From Flectonema sp. DT1601 (lineage: Eukaryota; Euglenozoa; Diplonemea; Diplonemida; Diplonemidae): 64,000 nt of DNA. Within the stretch, counting starts at the first letter, position 1. Every line of letters starts with the position of its first letter. Below the pieces are notes generated by a model. It worked only from the letters and a program-made list of their open reading frames with translations, had not been told where the DNA came from and made no database searches. Shown here piece by piece: positions 8,891 through 20,395 of this stretch. The stretch lies in the NCBI GenBank assembly GCA_964019425.1, contig OZ025780.1, forward strand, positions 1,258,001-1,322,000, written 5' to 3'. The position numbers were made by a program, and so were the translations under genes.

Positions 8891-11319
8891 GATAAAAAAA
8901 AGAGGGGGGTAGAAAACGAAAGAAACTTATCTGTTAATAAAAAAAAAATGCTACTGCTACTATTGCAGGTGTTAAATAGCTGCCAAGTGTAAGACTTGAC
9001 AAGCAATACGTATCAAAACTCTGTCCTATTTTTTTTTTTGTCACTGCGATTCTAATTATTTTAGGACATATCGCCTTCTCATGTCGCCTGAGTATGTTAG
9101 TGGAAAAAGATCACGTACATGTGGGAAGAAAAGCGAAATTCGGTCACTGTTCCATTTATTTATGTTATGTTATTTTTTTTTTTCTTTCTTTTTCTTTAGA
9201 ATTCACCTAAGACTCTATAGTCGCATGATATCCGACTTATTTTCCGAGATAGATGTCACGCGACTGACAAACAACGAAGGGAAACACGGACGCTCCACGA
9301 AGGTAACATCGCATACCTATAACCTCTTTATTTTTTTCACAAATAAAAGACTATTAGATAGGAGTACTTTCAGAACTGCAGAGGGTCCTATCTGTCAGTG
9401 GTGTAAATTAAAATGAAGCAGTTGCTCACATACCAGATAATTGGACACGCAGCGATAGGGGGGGGTATCCGAGAAACCTTTCTCAGGAACAGGAATATAT
9501 TGTCCTAACACAGATTGAGTGTGCCCCTCCCAATAAAAAGAAAATAATAATAATAAATAAAAACAGTAACAATAACAAGAGTCGCGCAGTTATTTCGCAT
9601 CTTCCTCGGCAACATTTTCTTCATTCGCGAAACCCCGTTCGGGACAATTGGAAAATTGATTGTTTTCAACTATTGTCACGCTAAGGAACGCTGATCAATC
9701 AGACTTCCTTCAGAACATAAACAAAAACACCACACCTTAGTGCTATTTATTGCTACATAAACAAAGTCTACTTTTTTTAAGTACGCTAATCAACTTCGTT
9801 GGTGACAATTGCTGCTTCCTTAGCAAAACAACACCTTCAACAGGATAATACGTTTCCTAACGATAGTTTGTAACATACATATTGTCTTCCTCGCATAAAA
9901 AGGAGACTTTCTTCACGGCGAAGTGTATTAAGGACTAACAGAACAGAGTAATTTCAAGGCACAGATTGAGCCAGCGACAATGTTTCTTGTTTTTTTTTTC
10001 TTTCTGTATCATAGTGGTGTTTTTTTCAAAAAACAAAAAGGGTGCGGGAGAATTGTTAGCTTGATACTACGCAGCTATTCAGTTGTGTTGGTTGTGCATA
10101 AGAAATCAACAGAGGCTTTTTGCACTGTCGATATTCTTTTTTTTTTTTTTTTTTGATTACTCCATCACAAGAAAATAATGGGGGAAAAAGATATTTAAAA
10201 AAAAAAAAAAAAAAAAAAACCAAACGCGCAAAGAAACAAATAGCCGCAAGGGGACAACATGAGAACGGGTGCTACTGCAGTCAAATGGTAACTGCGTGTC
10301 GCTGTAGAAACTTAATCACCACCAGGCTTCTATATTCAAGTCCGCCAAGCATGTTTTCCATTCCATCGTTTGCCGTTTAGATAGCCGTATATCGACAAGA
10401 CTTTGTGTAGTGTTAGCGGAAATACTTTAGCAAAAACAACAGACAATTGTCACATCGCGGCCTTTTAGTGCCCCGCATAGTTGAGGCAAGGCGGTTGATA
10501 AAATAAATACCCAACACTACCTTTTGTGCTTGATTAGAGAAAATTGTTTGCAAAAAAAAAAAAAAAGATCGTGTGTGAAAACAAATTAGGGGAATGGGGG
10601 ACCTTTCCGGTAATAAAAAATTATTTTCCACTTTTTTTTTATTCAAACGTATGCTACTAGGATCATTGAAGCGTGCTTAATTAGCCAACAGTTGCAGCAC
10701 ATGACATGTCCCCCTCTCGAAAAAATCAGAGCATTATACATCGCGGAAGAGACGAAATAAAAGGGGACTTCCCTCAACTAGTCTAGTAGAGACAAGAAAA
10801 AAAAAATAACGAAAAAGGCCACAGCACAAAGGTAAATTGATACTTTTTTTTTTGCTTACAGTGAAAGGAAAAATAAAAGAACTGGTAGCGACAGCGTAGC
10901 TGGACGCTACGTGAACTTAGTTGAACAGTTTTATTTTGCACATGAAACCCCAATCCAGGAACCAGGGAAGTATCGTGTAATAAGAAAACTGATACAACAT
11001 TATTTTATTTGTTTTGTAGTTATTTATTTTCGTTTTTTCTCTTGGAAATGCAACAAAAAAAAAAAAAAAAAAAATGCTATTAATTTTACTAGTCGTGTGC
11101 GGTTGCCATATTATTTGTTTTTCGCCTTATCACACAGTCAGGGGGGTTAACTGTTTGATTTTGTACGTAAAATACAAATGTATTGTATCATAAACAACAT
11201 AACGATAATTTAACATTAGTTTTAGATACAGTGACTAGGTGTGATGCGTCAGTCAGGGGGGTGAAGAGAAACAAAAAAAAAAAAAAAAAAAAAAAAAAAG
11301 GAGAAACAAAAAAAAAAAA
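8891..11319. other. gene desert, no feature recognised
   Basis: Homopolymer-rich DNA with no ORF that resembles a protein. The longest ORF (9081-9416, plus strand, 111 codons) is partly poly-Phe and has no recognisable domain or signal. Confidence 0.55.
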
Positions 11320-12495
11320 GCTACTACCATAATCGTAAGAAAAACCTTTTTAGGGTGAACAATCACTCAAATAAAAAAACGGGAAAATAGGAAAGACTCG
11401 AGGAAAGAGTGGAAAAAAGACTTTCTGACGCACAGAACATGTGAGTTCCGTGTTGGTGCAGAGGGAGAGGAACCCAAAAAAAATCAATTAATCCCGTAAA
11501 GGAATAGCGAGCATGACAACCCGCAACACCATTACCAAGAGAATAAATACAAAGGGCGAAGGGTCAATTGATACTTATTGTGAGAAGGAGGGGGGAGCCG
11601 AAAACAACAGTAAAAAAAAAAGGGGTGTTTGCTATCAACTAATTCCTTCGTTATTCTTTAAAGGGAAGCAGAAAGAGAACTTTTCTTTGAACTTAGAAAG
11701 TATCATTAATCTTAGTTAGTTAGTTCGTTAGCAAAATACAGAACTGATGACTACGAGGGGTCTGGGTAGCCCGCATCAGTAAGGACCCAATCGCGAAGAT
11801 TGTAGTTTTATGGCTTCGGCTGGAAGTGATGACTCCCAGCTCCCACCTTTCCCAGAGGCTAACAGGTTGAAAACAACTAAAGAAATAAAAGATAAATGAT
11901 CCAGGAGTGGGGTAAGGTGAAAAAAATAATAAATCTTTTTTATTCCATACACAGCATCTTTCTTGATAATACGACCATATGTGCCATATGCCCACATTCC
12001 ACGAAAGAAAATAGAAAACCCCGGAACAGTACCGAGGATCGTTCACCCCCAGTTGTCCAAAGCATTATAATTGTACTGTGGGCTTACCGAAAAGCTTTAT
12101 AAAAGTACCACAATAATTGGGCAGCATATAGCTTTATCACTCAGCAAGAAATGAAACAAAAGGATCAGGTAAGATGACAGTCAGTTTAAGGTCATAACTG
12201 CGTCGGACCTTTAGGAAGTTGCCGCATTACTACTATACCTAAAAGCCCCTTGTTTGAGAAGAAAGTATCCGCGGGGAGCCCGCATCTGCATCAGAGCGAT
12301 CCCCAAAGGTGATAATTAATAATTGAAAGGCAACACCGTACTGAATTAGAGTATGTTTATTGGTTTATCGTATGAGACATCTTAAAAAGAAGATCAATCA
12401 CCACGATTATGATGACAACAAGCAGGTCTTTGGGAAAGCTGCAAGGAGGGGAAAGTAATTAAAAGATCCAAAACGAGAATGAAAAAACTTTTTTT
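11320..12495. repeat. diverged dispersed copy of the 33.7-34.2 kb flank sequence
   Basis: Blocks at 11320-11420 and 12176-12490 align by eye with about 33770-33880 and 33680-34210 (shared strings such as AATCGTAAGAAAAACCTTTT and GGCAACACCGTACTGAAT). The middle (about 11744-11880) is a family B repeat. This shows that the tandemly duplicated flank downstream of the VWA gene is itself built from an older dispersed repeat. Confidence 0.6.
11744..11880. repeat. dispersed repeat, family B (possibly tRNA-derived)
   Basis: Resembles 31378-31470, 32939-33050 and 36373-36483, and a fragment at 39836-39858. In the best copies CTGGGTA and TACCCAG face each other about 90 bp apart, and GGGATCGACTCTC resembles a tRNA B box, which suggests a tRNA-like head. 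This is a sequence impression only. Confidence 0.45.
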
Positions 12496-13939
12496 AAAAG
12501 AAAAGAATAAACCCTTTGTCAAGGTAAACCAGCACAAGGACAAAACGCATGCCACTACTCGAAACAACTTAGGTGCTTCACTTTACTTTTTTTTTTTTTT
12601 TTTTTGCGGAATTTGTGTTTGCGAGAAATAAATCAGAAACAAACATGAAAAAAGAGGGAAAAAAAAAAAAAAAAACAAGGAAAGAACGTGAAAACACTCG
12701 CCTGTGTGATTTGAGTGCCACCAGTACAAAGCGTGATAACGGCCGCCTTCCCTAATATCAATGGGATTAACATTCACTCAGAAGGAAAACCTTTTTTTTT
12801 TTTTTTAAAACCGCAATAAAATAGGAATCAAAGACTAATCGATCGAAAGATCACCCGAGAGTCATCCAGTTTCGGCATCATGTTGGACAACTACAAGGGA
12901 GATATACCGTAGCACTCACGTACTGGAAACAAGAATTCTTTGTACTGAATCCTTGGTACTTGCTAATTACATTATTCGCTAGAAAAAACACTCAACCGAC
13001 TACAGCGGCTTACATACAACAATTGGCCACTATGCTGTAACACAAGAAATCATGATCGTCTGTGGGGACTTAGGGGGGGACATTAACAAACCGAAACAAA
13101 AGAAGAAGAACATTTCCGAATCAAGTCCAAAAGCTGATAGGTGGTACGTTGTATAACCTGCATCAAAGCTGTGTAGAAATTCCTTCGGTCAACCAGATAT
13201 AAATCAAGCTAATACTGGCCAACAACAACAACATAAAAAAAAAAAAACTATTATTATTTTTTTTTTCTAAAGATGCACATATCACAATATCAACACTTAG
13301 TATAAAAAAAAGAAAACAAAATAAAAAAAAACAAGAAGAAATCAATTTACCGTGAGAAGGGGATCCAGTGGAACAAACACCTGCTGGTGGGCCACTAAAC
13401 AAAATCAACATAATTTCTCAAAGGTATAGTTCCACTATGGCCAAGCGAACCCGATGTTCTTGCCGCCTCGTAAGAGAAAATAATAAGAGGCTTATTCTAA
13501 GTTAGAACATAAGTAAACTAAAATATAAAAAAGTCACTGTAGAATACGTAGTTTCAGGCCTTAATCTTTTTACTACTTGTCCCCTCTTACGCTGTCATCA
13601 AATTATTCAGTTCAAGTTATCTATTAAGAACGACTTGTTTTCCCTAAGTGCCAACGAGAAAGATCCTTAGGAGTTAAAAGCCTAGCTATTGTCTGTGCAG
13701 TAAATACGTCGCCGCAATAACAATATAGAAAGACCGAAATCAAAACAAGAGGATGAAATTTCCGATGCATCATAATTGAACGAACGGTAATGAGAAACTT
13801 GCTTCCTTCTCGTTCTATTAATAGGAGAAGACTACACGCAGTCGGAGAATAACTAACTTGCGATGTTTTTATTTAAAAACAAAATCTTTATAATTTACAG
13901 AGAGTTTAACTGCAGCCACAGTCAAACTGTTTTCTGGTC
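12496..13939. other. right end of the gene desert
   Basis: No coding region seen. A family C repeat (sharing GAATACGTAGTTTCAGGCCT with 31997 and relatives at 48445 and 55917) lies around 13535-13610. Homopolymers occur near 12590 and 12660. Confidence 0.5.
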
Positions 13940-14015
13940 TCAACTGTGTGGGCAGAACACAACGTGGAATTCATGTCACACAACTCAATTAGAAGCCAAC
14001 AAGACTAGTATTTAC

Positions 14016-14909
14016 TTACCAAGAACCGAAGATGTAGCTCATGGCACTGGACTTTGTTTCTGAAATTTCTGTGTCGTCGCTGGCTGAAGGTCGGAGGAAC
14101 TGATCCGTCTCTTCATCAGTAAATATTGTAGACATTGCCTGAGGGATTGATAGAAGTGGTAGTGTTTGTGCTCTTGTTGGTTCTGGTTCAAATGAAGGAA
14201 CCCAACCACAGTCGACAGATGTGAGAGATGATGCAGAAGCAGGAGCAAAACAAGACATATAAGGATTAATAACACTTTTAATTTCTGATTGAATAGAACT
14301 CGTCGTCAGCCCTGGAGATTCTTGAGCACCTCCCTGAGCAGGTTGTTGCTGCGTTGGATGGGTCTCGTCAATTTGAGTTTCTTCAGGTGCGGCAAAACCT
14401 TCCTCTTCCTCTTCATATTCTTCCTCGTGGTCATCATCGTCACCCTCACCAGCTTTTAAAGCAGCCATTTGCTTCTGAAATTTAGCCAATTTCTTACCCT
14501 TTGATTTTGTTGGTAATCCTTCCATAAAAAAACGTGAAGTTCCCTGCAAGTCTTCCTGGTGGACTCCAACCAGAACTTGTTTTCCAAATTTTTGATATCT
14601 TTCAACTATTGTTGACTTCTTCCTCCTGACGTGAAGTCTCGGACAGTCAGTAGCTGTGCAGCAATTATGCAAGAATTCCATACATCTGCTCACACCGTTA
14701 CTGGGTAATCTCCATTTTTCTTGGCAAACTGTGCATCGCAGAACTTTAAATCCTTTTCTTGTTCTGACGTCATCCCACTCGTTGTGATTGCAGGGCTTTG
14801 GCTCTGCTTGTAATTCATCGCCGTCCGATGTCTCCAAAGGTGGTAAATCGTTTTCATCTCCGCTGCCAACTCCATTCGGTTTCTTGGTCACGATATCGGT
14901 TGCGGACAT
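14016..14909 (-). CDS. CCCH-type zinc-binding protein with acidic tail
   Basis: Probable RNA-binding protein. From the ATG at 14909 (the frame extends upstream only through a poly-Phe homopolymer) it has about 297 residues. Residues 40-93 hold a Cys/His cluster: CNHNEWDDVR, CTVC, then C76-x6-C83-x5-C89-x3-H93, the spacing of a CCCH zinc finger. A Lys-rich stretch and a highly acidic run (about 180-200, DDDDHEEEYEEEEE) follow, and the C-terminal third is low-complexity. The coding sequence ends in a perfect GTAAGT donor (14014-14019): unspliced, the next codon is the stop and the protein ends in GSW; spliced to the acceptor at 13944 it ends in GSC. No acceptor-like AG is visible between the poly-T tract and the ATG, unlike the other genes. 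Confidence 0.78.
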   Translation of the reverse strand: MSATDIVTKKPNGVGSGDENDLPPLETSDGDELQAEPKPCNHNEWDDVRTRKGFKVLRCTVCQEKWRLPSNGVSRCMEFLHNCCTATDCPRLHVRRKKSTIVERYQKFGKQVLVGVHQEDLQGTSRFFMEGLPTKSKGKKLAKFQKQMAALKAGEGDDDDHEEEYEEEEEGFAAPEETQIDETHPTQQQPAQGGAQESPGLTTSSIQSEIKSVINPYMSCFAPASASSLTSVDCGWVPSFEPEPTRAQTLPLLSIPQAMSTIFTDEETDQFLRPSASDDTEISETKSSAMSYIFGSW

Positions 14910-14943
14910 TATTTTTTTTTTTAAAAAAAAAATACACAACAAC

Positions 14944-14982
<39 letters not shown>

Positions 14983-15533
14983 AACACGTATGCTGTAGAG
15001 GAAATGAAAATATAAAAAAAAAAAAGTTAACCAACAGACGACGAAGGCAATCCAAAAAAAAAAAAAACTCCTAAATTATTTTTTCAAATCGGATTCAACG
15101 GGAATAAATAATGATTTATAAATAATTAAGTGATAGAGATACATTTTGATGCTACTAACTTATGTCAGCCAGGGTTTGAACGTAGCTGTACCTTTGCCAT
15201 GATCAATATGCATCAGTAATTCAAAAAAATAAAAACAAACGGATAAGAAGAAAAATAAGCAAGATCTCAATCGAGCCTTTGGCCGCGAAGAGATTATATA
15301 AAACTGCAGGTAATCACTAACTTCACACTAGAAGATTTGAAAATAATTAATCATAAGTTTCTAGTAGAATGCTCATTTTGAGTGAAATCAGAAGAATGCT
15401 TGCAAGATTATACTACCGGGAAAGAAAAAAAAAAGAAACTAATAAAGACAGAACACGGTATTGACTCCACACAAAAATGGTTAGGTTGACTTGAGTTTCA
15501 CTACCCAAAGATACACATACGTAAAATAGTATT
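14910..15533. other. intergenic, homopolymer-rich
   Basis: Contains an A-run of more than 30 bp at 14945-14978 (poly-T just upstream of the CCCH start on the coding strand) and AT-rich DNA. No gene was recognised. Confidence 0.6.
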
Positions 15534-16400
15534 CTACTCCCTCTTTGTCTTTTTATTTCCTCCGTATGATTTCACGTAGAAATTTCCGAAGAGGATAAGC
15601 ATTGTAGTCATATACACCATCTGTTTTAGTTTTGTTTTTGATAACTATTTTTTACAAAATTTGAAATGTAAAACCATAAAATAACAAACCTGAAGTACAC
15701 TCAAGTAATCTGGCCATCCACAGTGGAAGTAAAGACTGGCAGCTGACTGAGAGAAGATGCAGATGAATTGAAGCAGTTGAAGAGATGTGAGCATCGATTT
15801 CCAAGGTGCCGATACACCAAAGGTGGTGACAAAGTAGTGCGAGTACATCAACACGTGAACGAACGAATTGAATGCCACAGGCAGGTAGTCATCACCACCT
15901 CTAGTATAACGAAGGTAGAGCCAGACCACAGCGCTAATTGAAGCATGATGGTAAACGTGGAGGAATGATACCTGAACAAACTTCTTTCTTAAGATCATAA
16001 TGAAAGTGTCAGTAAATTCAAAAAATTTTGATAAGTAAAAAATGTAAACCGCCAAGCGAATCTTCGGAACTACTTTCTGCCCGTCGTTGTTGCAAACAAA
16101 TCCAAACTCAGATCCCAACTCCTCAATCGTTCCAGCAATAACAAGGTAGAGTGAACTAGCACTGAGAATTACACAAATCAGATTATATATTGCACGAAAC
16201 CACTTTAAATCAAATGCAGGTACTGACTCGCTCTTCATCACAACACATCCAACAAGTACAAAAACAACATATAAAGCATTCATACCAATCATTTCATGCG
16301 GCTCCATTAGTGGACCATCTGCCGGGATGACAGCAGCCTTCTCATATTCATCGATGAGTACATTTAATGGATCAAAGCCCAATCCCCGAATAACATCCAT
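15534..16400 (-). CDS. ELO-family very-long-chain fatty acid elongase (two exons)
   Basis: Condensing enzyme (3-ketoacyl-CoA synthase) of fatty-acid elongation in the ER membrane. Exon 1 is 15690-16400, the intron is 15621-15689 (69 bp, GTTTGT...ACAG) and exon 2 is 15534-15620, giving 265 residues, normal for the family. Diagnostic motifs in order: KFFEFTDTFIMILRKK (125-140), the catalytic histidine box HVYHH (148-152), NSFVHVLMYSHYF (178-190) and TSLQLLQF (205-212), with hydrophobic segments between. The C-terminal exon supplies the last helix and a tail ending KTKRE, compatible with a KxKxx ER-retrieval signal. Without splicing the protein would lack this end. A pyrimidine tract and CCCCAG lie at 16425 upstream of the ATG. 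Substrate length and saturation cannot be told from sequence. Confidence 0.95.
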
Positions 16401-16546
16401 AGTTTTATTTATGTAAAGGATTTACTGGGGTTAAGTTAAATTATATTAAAAGAGGGAAAAGTGAAAATATTTAACATCGCAAAGGAAAACATTAGAAAAA
16501 TAAAATATCAATAAGGAATGTGTAAATAGAACTTTAAAAAAGTTAA

Positions 16547-17722
16547 TCACCCTCTAATGTGTTTCTTTGAAATTATGTGACCAACATCTTCTATAATTGT
16601 GTATATAATGTCACGTGTAGATTTTGATGTTGCCAACGGGTATGAACTGCCCACAGGAAGTGGGGCATACGGATGGTCGACGTTGTCAACAAAGTACGAA
16701 TGAAAATCGCTAAAAAGAGACGTCTGAAGTGGATAGTTCGGGATTAATGAATCTTTTTCTGATAAGGCATCAGTAAGAGCGTTTGATATCACCCTCATGG
16801 GTTTACCTGTATACAATCGAGTTACTATTGTTAATGGTGGTGGAGATAGTGGCGTTGATGAACGAATAAGACCACACACAGTTTCCTTATACTTCCACAA
16901 CGATTCGTATGATAATAGAAATGCAGTCCCCATGACTACCCCCGCCGCTCCCAATAGAAGGGATGATAAGACAGAACGGGAGTCCATTATACCTCCGGCA
17001 GCTAGGACTGGTATTTTTAAGTTTTCAACTAATGTTGGTATCAAAGTCATTAAACCAGTTGATTTACAATGTCCTGAATCAGATAAGAATGTTGACCGTT
17101 CTCCTGCAGCTTCAATCCCTTGAGCGATCACTAAATCTACTCCGAAATTCTCCAACGTCAAAGCTTCAGCTAACGTTGTTGCTGTTCCACATACAATTGT
17201 ACCATTTCGTTTTAGGTCGTCAATGAACCACGTCGGTGGTATTCCAAATGTGAATGACAAAAACGAAATTTTAAATTCCGAAACCATCGATGAAAGCAAC
17301 TTCCAATCAACTCTTCTCGGTATGGTATTTGCTTCAATATTTTCAGGAAGATTGCTGAGTTCACAAATGTTTAATTCTTTACGAAACGGTTTTAAAAGCT
17401 CTCTTACAAGAGGCATTCGACAAGCTGATGATAAAGCAGGTTTCGATGTCGTTTCTAGTTGGGTTACGTTGTCTTCTCCTGAGTCGTCGAAAACGTGGAT
17501 GTTAATCCCAAACGGCTTTGACGTGTACATTCTGATCGTGTTGATTACTTCCTTAAGCTCTTCTCTTTCCATTCCGTAGCCTAAGGGATATATACCCATA
17601 CCTCCTGCTTCACTCGCTGCCGCTACCATTTCAGGACTCGTCGCTCCTTTCATCGGACCGACTATTATCGGAACTTTTATTTTTAATTTTAAAGAGAATT
17701 CAGTTTGATACCAATTCTTCAT
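16547..17722 (-). CDS. nitronate monooxygenase family (2-nitropropane dioxygenase-like)
   Basis: FMN-dependent TIM-barrel enzyme family that oxidises alkyl nitronates; the natural substrate often is propionate 3-nitronate. The ATG at 17722 gives 391 residues; the in-frame extension to 17809 crosses a TTATTATTAG acceptor-like site at 17742 and is probably not coding. Family marks: PIIVGPMKGATSPEMVAAAS near the N-terminus, FGIPP, GTATTLAEA, GVDLVIAQGIEAAGE, and the phosphate-binding end of the barrel PVLAAGGIMDSRSV...GAAGVVMGTAFL. The QGIEAAGE segment replaces the usual QG.EAGGH, so the catalytic histidine of class I enzymes is not obvious; the substrate may differ. It sits 159 bp downstream of the next gene on the same strand. 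Confidence 0.9.
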   Translation of the reverse strand: MKNWYQTEFSLKLKIKVPIIVGPMKGATSPEMVAAASEAGGMGIYPLGYGMEREELKEVINTIRMYTSKPFGINIHVFDDSGEDNVTQLETTSKPALSSACRMPLVRELLKPFRKELNICELSNLPENIEANTIPRRVDWKLLSSMVSEFKISFLSFTFGIPPTWFIDDLKRNGTIVCGTATTLAEALTLENFGVDLVIAQGIEAAGERSTFLSDSGHCKSTGLMTLIPTLVENLKIPVLAAGGIMDSRSVLSSLLLGAAGVVMGTAFLLSYESLWKYKETVCGLIRSSTPLSPPPLTIVTRLYTGKPMRVISNALTDALSEKDSLIPNYPLQTSLFSDFHSYFVDNVDHPYAPLPVGSSYPLATSKSTRDIIYTIIEDVGHIISKKHIRG

Positions 17723-17898
17723 CTTATCAACAAGTATATTCCTAATAATAAAGTAATTGTGACTACAGACTGACGTATTCGAAGAGGAGTCACACAACAA
17801 ACAGAACATAAAATAAGATTTATTGACTTAATTAAAAAATAACAAATTTTTCAGGCAAAAAAAATCATGTGTAAAATGTACATCCTTGATAAAGGAGG

Positions 17899-18693
17899 TT
17901 ATTTCCTAGCAGCAGTCGCTACAGCAGCAGTAACAAGAGTTTGCTGAGAATTCGTTGCTAATGCGAGTGCTAAGAATGGTGATGGGACCAACAAAGATGA
18001 GATTGCTGTTTGGATTGGTAGTTCTAGTTGCTGATCAGTAAGCTGTTTTTGATTATCTAAGATACAATTAGGTAACAGTGACGCCATCATTCGAAATGTC
18101 TGATAGTCGTTGTGATCATCTCCGCTTTCAGCACATTGTAAGACAAGTTTTAATGAGTTGTCAGAATACATCAGGAGAACTATTCCAGTTTGGAAATCTT
18201 CTAATAAATTACCAAGCTTATTCAAATAGTCATTCTGAATACTTTCTCGATAATTATATTCAACTTGTGTTGAAGATTCAGCCAATCCTCTAACAGAGAG
18301 AAAATCTCTCTTTTGTTGTTCGTCAAAAATGATATCACTTCGAGAGGTTTGTTCATGTGAGTTACACGACTGCAATGATATATTTAATTGTAGTTTTAAT
18401 ATAAATGGATCACTTCGTTTCCATATTCGTTCGAAAATTCCTCTTTGGTGGACTTCTTCACGTTCAATCAGTCCTCGACCTTTTATTTCCGCTATAATCC
18501 ATTTCCAACACATCCATAGAATTCGTCTGTTATCTTTTTTATTTAATTCCTCTGCCATGGGTCCTTCTTTAACTCCATCCAACGCTGGGAGGAGTTTTCT
18601 TATATTTACAGTATTTAGTTTGGTATCCCTTTCTATTTTCTGGTTCAGCTTTCGTGATCCGGGTGTGTGTAGTCTCTCTAGGCGAACACTCAT
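17899..18693 (-). CDS. unrecognised 264-residue protein
   Basis: No known domain seen. The N-terminus is basic (MSVRLERLHTPGSRKLNQK), the middle is mixed helical with Trp-rich ILWMCWKWIIAEIKGRG (about 58-74), and the C-terminus is Ala/Thr/Leu-rich. There is no signal peptide or clear membrane helix. The ATG has an AACACAG acceptor-like site at 18714. The intact frame between well-spaced same-strand genes supports a real gene. A subunit of a nuclear or trafficking complex is possible but unsupported. Confidence 0.7.
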   Translation of the reverse strand: MSVRLERLHTPGSRKLNQKIERDTKLNTVNIRKLLPALDGVKEGPMAEELNKKDNRRILWMCWKWIIAEIKGRGLIEREEVHQRGIFERIWKRSDPFILKLQLNISLQSCNSHEQTSRSDIIFDEQQKRDFLSVRGLAESSTQVEYNYRESIQNDYLNKLGNLLEDFQTGIVLLMYSDNSLKLVLQCAESGDDHNDYQTFRMMASLLPNCILDNQKQLTDQQLELPIQTAISSLLVPSPFLALALATNSQQTLVTAAVATAARK

Positions 18694-18976
18694 CTTGTTT
18701 GGTTGATGAACAACTGTGTTGGATTAATACGACTAGTAGGAGTTAAATAAAAAATACTTTTTATTCATCATCTGGTGTACATTATAATGAGTTGTTGTGC
18801 CTGTTTAAGGAAATTTCTTTTTAAAAAAAAAGAAAGAAAACTTTTTTTTGTTTTTTGTTATCAAAAATTAGCCGACTAAAGTGCGCGATGTGCAGTCGTA
18901 GCATGATGTCACAAAAAAAAAAAAAAAAACAAGCCTACTATTGTGAGACTTTAATAAAACAGCGTCAAGTATTATT

Positions 18977-20395
18977 TTAGTCGCAGAAATCTTCTTGTTG
19001 CTCTTCGTCGATTTCTTCTTCTTGTTGCTGCTGCTGAGGCTTTCCAAACGCTGTAGAATTATTGCTTGTTCTAGGGTTTGGTGGAACCCAATCTGCATCA
19101 ATAACACCATCTGTCAACGCTCTGTAAACAGGTGAAAGCTTCCTACGAGGATAAAGCAATTCTAAAGCTTTAACTAGAGGTATCCCTAGTGCGGTAGCGT
19201 ATGTAATAACAAACGTCGGATTAAAGATATTAATGCCGAGACCGGAAGCACGATCGACAAGTCGATTAGCTTTCTTATGATGACCAACAACTCCGTAAAG
19301 AGAGATCATTGAGACCCAAGGGCGCATAAAATTATCGAGACCTGACATGTGAAGTTCATTAAAAATATTTTCAGCTCGTTTAACCCATACATTTGTATCT
19401 GTAGTGGTTGACGTAGAGCCTACTATCTTACGTTCGCAGAGTTTTATTATTTCATTCGCCGGTACTGTCGACAATTGCGGCAACTCTCTGTATCTGTCTA
19501 TCGCATTTTCATATTCTCCGATTCGTGACTTCATCATTACGATCATCCTTCTTATCTTTAAAGATGTCACATGTCGTTTCTGCCACATTCCTATCACGTT
19601 ATTAAAACCTTTAGCATTATTTTGTGACAGACAGACTCGTAGTAAGGCAATGATATATTTCTGAAATCTAGTTTTTACATCTAATTGTTGATACGATGGA
19701 TGGATTGAAGGAATGTAGAAATCATTTCCTCTGTAATAACATTTCACAAACGTATGAGCCAATTGAACTTTTGGAAATAATTGAATACAAGAAGCAATAG
19801 CTGCTAAATTAGAGTTTATATCAGAAGGGAAACATTCTTGGTACACCCACTCCCATAAGTGTCTTGGGTTTATTGTATTTTGAAGTCGGAATTCAGATAG
19901 AATTTTATTAACAGAAGTGTATGTCGCATGTGACATTTCATGAAGTCCTTTGTCGTAGTTTTCTCGAACACAACTCACTACTAGTTTCACATCATGGATA
20001 TAATCTATTGGTGACGTTGTAGAAGAATTTATTCTTTCAATTAGCAAGCCTGGTAAGATCTTAACATACGCCGTCTCAATCGGAGTTTCCCTAGCTAACC
20101 TAAGGGCCCCCTGAATATCTCCAGACCTTGCAAGTAGCTCTATAATTGTTGTTTTAGTACGCCAATCAAACCTGTATCCCATACTCTTTAAATTTCTAAC
20201 GCCTCCCATGAGCATATTTATTCTGTTTTCTAATTTTTGATCTTCAAAGTATCCCATTTGATGAGCTCTCTTCAGTGTTAAACTAGCTTGTGTGTCTCCA
20301 CAATGAGTCGATAGCTTATCCCAGTGCTCAAGTCCAACCTTCTTAGAAGAGTGCGACATTATCACAGGCCCGCTTTTTATCGAACGTGAAGCCAT
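18977..20395 (-). CDS. PPR-like helical repeat protein, probably organellar
   Basis: About 472 residues from the ATG at 20395; an upstream in-frame start region (to 20434) lies downstream of a CTCTCCACAG acceptor at 20461, so a slightly longer product is possible. The protein consists of repeated amphipathic helix pairs: RTKTTIIELLARSGDIQGAL (about 91-110) and WVSMISLYGVVGHHKKANRL (about 376-395) are good pentatricopeptide repeats, with degenerate ones between. The tail is Gln/Glu-rich. PPR proteins bind organellar RNA for processing or translation, and a basic N-terminus without acidic residues (ASRSIKSGPVIMSHSSKK) fits a mitochondrial presequence. Assignment to a particular RNA or ribosomal role is not possible from sequence. 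Confidence 0.72.
   Translation of the reverse strand: MASRSIKSGPVIMSHSSKKVGLEHWDKLSTHCGDTQASLTLKRAHQMGYFEDQKLENRINMLMGGVRNLKSMGYRFDWRTKTTIIELLARSGDIQGALRLARETPIETAYVKILPGLLIERINSSTTSPIDYIHDVKLVVSCVRENYDKGLHEMSHATYTSVNKILSEFRLQNTINPRHLWEWVYQECFPSDINSNLAAIASCIQLFPKVQLAHTFVKCYYRGNDFYIPSIHPSYQQLDVKTRFQKYIIALLRVCLSQNNAKGFNNVIGMWQKRHVTSLKIRRMIVMMKSRIGEYENAIDRYRELPQLSTVPANEIIKLCERKIVGSTSTTTDTNVWVKRAENIFNELHMSGLDNFMRPWVSMISLYGVVGHHKKANRLVDRASGLGINIFNPTFVITYATALGIPLVKALELLYPRRKLSPVYRALTDGVIDADWVPPNPRTSNNSTAFGKPQQQQQEEEIDEEQQEDFCD

Noticed and set aside
9081-9416. 111-codon plus-strand ORF in the desert
   Set aside because: Partly poly-Phe from a T-run, no domain, no signal, and on the strand opposite to every supported gene.
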